A DNA stretch of 64,000 nt, from assembly GCF_001697145.1 (NCBI RefSeq), contig NZ_CP012719.1:530501-594500 (forward strand). The letters run 5' to 3'. Under the pieces are notes generated by a model, which did no database searches, had not been told where the DNA came from, and saw only the letters and a list, made by a program, of their open reading frames with translations. The position numbers and the translations under genes were made by a program. The stretch is from Streptococcus anginosus. GTDB lineage: Bacteria; Bacillota; Bacilli; Lactobacillales; Streptococcaceae. Shown piece by piece: positions 63,136-64,000 of the stretch. Numbering within the stretch: position 1 is the stretch's first letter; the number at the start of each line of letters is the position of its first letter.

Positions 63136-64000
63136 GTTCGTGTGATTCTCCATAAATAAATTGATCGTTTTTGATATACGACAAGAAAGTCTTACTATTT
63201 TCACTAAAAAGTCCAGCTTCTTTTAGCATTTCTTTTGGAAAATAGAAACGGTTGTCGCCATGCCTTGTACCTGCTAATGTTTCGACGATAGGGGATAAAG
63301 TGGATAACTCAGCGAGGCTACCATCCTTTTGGATAATTTCAATCTGAGTGCGTGGTTTTTCGACATCTGGACGATAAAAATCATAAGGCAGATCAAAATT
63401 GCGGTGAATAGCGGTGTAGTAGTCAGGGTCAAAGCCAACTTCTGCAACCAAATCCCGCATAACATTCAGATATTTCTCGTTTTCTTTTGAAAAAATAATG
63501 GATTTAAAGACTTTGCGGTTGATGAAACGCTGTGCCAAGTCAGATAAAATCGTATCAGGGCTTGTCATCCAGATCTGGAAATAAGTATTCATCACGCCGT
63601 CATCCAAAGCAAGATAATCTTTTAAAGTCACTCTTTTTTCAAAGAAAGGAATGAGGTTGGGAGAAGAGAGTGCAAAATAGTCTTTCTGCTTTTCATAGAG
63701 AAATTTTGCTCGCTTGAGCAAGTTTTGCAAGAGCACTTCCATTGCCCGACTAGCAGGGTGAAAATAAACCTGCATATACATCTGGTAGCGACTGACGACA
63801 TAGTCTTCCACGGCATGCATACCATTGCGTTTGAAAGCGATGCCATTTTCAACAGGACAAATAACGCGCAAAATCCGTGTTAAATCAAATTGCCCATAAG
63901 AAGCGCCTGTGTAGTAGGAGTCTCGCAAGAGATAGTCCATGCGATCGACATCAATCTGACTGGAAATGAGCTGCACCACCTGTTTGTTTGGATAGGTGTG
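63125..64000 (-). CDS. HD-superfamily phosphohydrolase (YwfO-like), 5' end outside the window
   Basis: The frame is open to the right edge, so the N-terminal part with the HD pair is missing. The visible 291 residues start HTYPNKQVVQLISSQIDVDRMDYLLRDSYYTG, the strongly conserved late-HD segment of the YwfO/SAMHD1-like group that hydrolyses (d)NTPs, and include ENGIAFKRNGMHAVEDYVVS-like RYQMYMQVYFHP. The C-terminus ends in GESHEHEH. It is first in the order HD, HAD, MurM-like, MurN-like. The substrate is not known from this sequence. Confidence 0.88.
   Translation of the reverse strand, partial: HTYPNKQVVQLISSQIDVDRMDYLLRDSYYTGASYGQFDLTRILRVICPVENGIAFKRNGMHAVEDYVVSRYQMYMQVYFHPASRAMEVLLQNLLKRAKFLYEKQKDYFALSSPNLIPFFEKRVTLKDYLALDDGVMNTYFQIWMTSPDTILSDLAQRFINRKVFKSIIFSKENEKYLNVMRDLVAEVGFDPDYYTAIHRNFDLPYDFYRPDVEKPRTQIEIIQKDGSLAELSTLSPIVETLAGTRHGDNRFYFPKEMLKEAGLFSENSKTFLSYIKNDQFIYGESHEHEH

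Overview
This window is chromosomal DNA from a low-GC Firmicute, almost certainly an oral Streptococcus (anginosus/gordonii/sanguinis-like). The evidence is the gene content and order: glmU-nudix-macP-mtnN, coiA-pepF-methyltransferase-prsA, rplK-rplA next to pyrH-frr-cvfB, an arcABCDT arginine deiminase locus with its ArgR-type regulator and queA, MurM/MurN-like ligases, and a ComX (SigX) box before coiA. I cannot fix the species from sequence alone. No rRNA, tRNA, CRISPR array or intact transposase was seen.

Layout. 1-1.2 kb: a clipped gene end, an AT-rich HEPN-like gene and an ASCH-domain gene. 1.3-4.3 kb: glmU, nudix hydrolase, macP, mtnN. 4.6-13.7 kb: ABC-F ATPase, cyclophilin lipoprotein, a frameshifted DUF2798 gene, PspC-domain protein, FtsK translocase, a P-type ATPase and DUF3397. 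13.8-15 kb: rplK and rplA, each preceded by a hairpin resembling the 23S rRNA site for L1. 15.3-20.3 kb: a three-gene oxidative citrate branch (aconitase, citrate synthase, isocitrate dehydrogenase) behind a promoter whose spacer is a CodY-box-like sequence. It lies between two copies of the same terminator and separates rplA from pyrH. 20.4-24.7 kb: pyrH, frr, cvfB, holA, sodA.

24.8-30 kb: a decayed bacteriocin region. It has a peptidase-containing ABC exporter and its accessory protein on the minus strand, a nonsense-mutated immunity gene and two small unknown genes on the plus strand, and three paired direct repeats of 21-bp period like ComE/BlpR sites. No bacteriocin precursor was recognised. 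30-43.4 kb: a serine hydrolase, an Flp-type CRP/FNR regulator, arcA, arcB, arcC, arcD and arcT, then a secreted Ntn (C69) dipeptidase bracketed by two remnants of one ISL3-family insertion sequence, then convergent argR/arcR-queA-small membrane gene. Catabolite-response (cre) sites lie before arcA and arcD.

43.5-55.2 kb: nagB under a NagR-type operator, a D,D-carboxypeptidase, an MFS transporter, coiA, pepF, a methyltransferase, prsA, and an alanine T-box controlling a LURP-one-related gene plus alaS. 55.6-59.3 kb: a three-gene envelope cluster (SPFH/zinc-ribbon, zinc-finger membrane and double-TPM proteins) matching Bacillus YdjI, YdjG and YdjH without a PspA gene. 59.4-64 kb: a truncated ABC exporter and a minus-strand operon of HD hydrolase, HAD phosphatase and two FemABX ligases.

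An intergenic repeat family (about 165-265 bp, ending in a terminator-like hairpin) occurs four times. Several promoters place their -10 so close to the start codon that the mRNA should be leaderless (ftsK, the DUF3397 gene, the small gene before queA).
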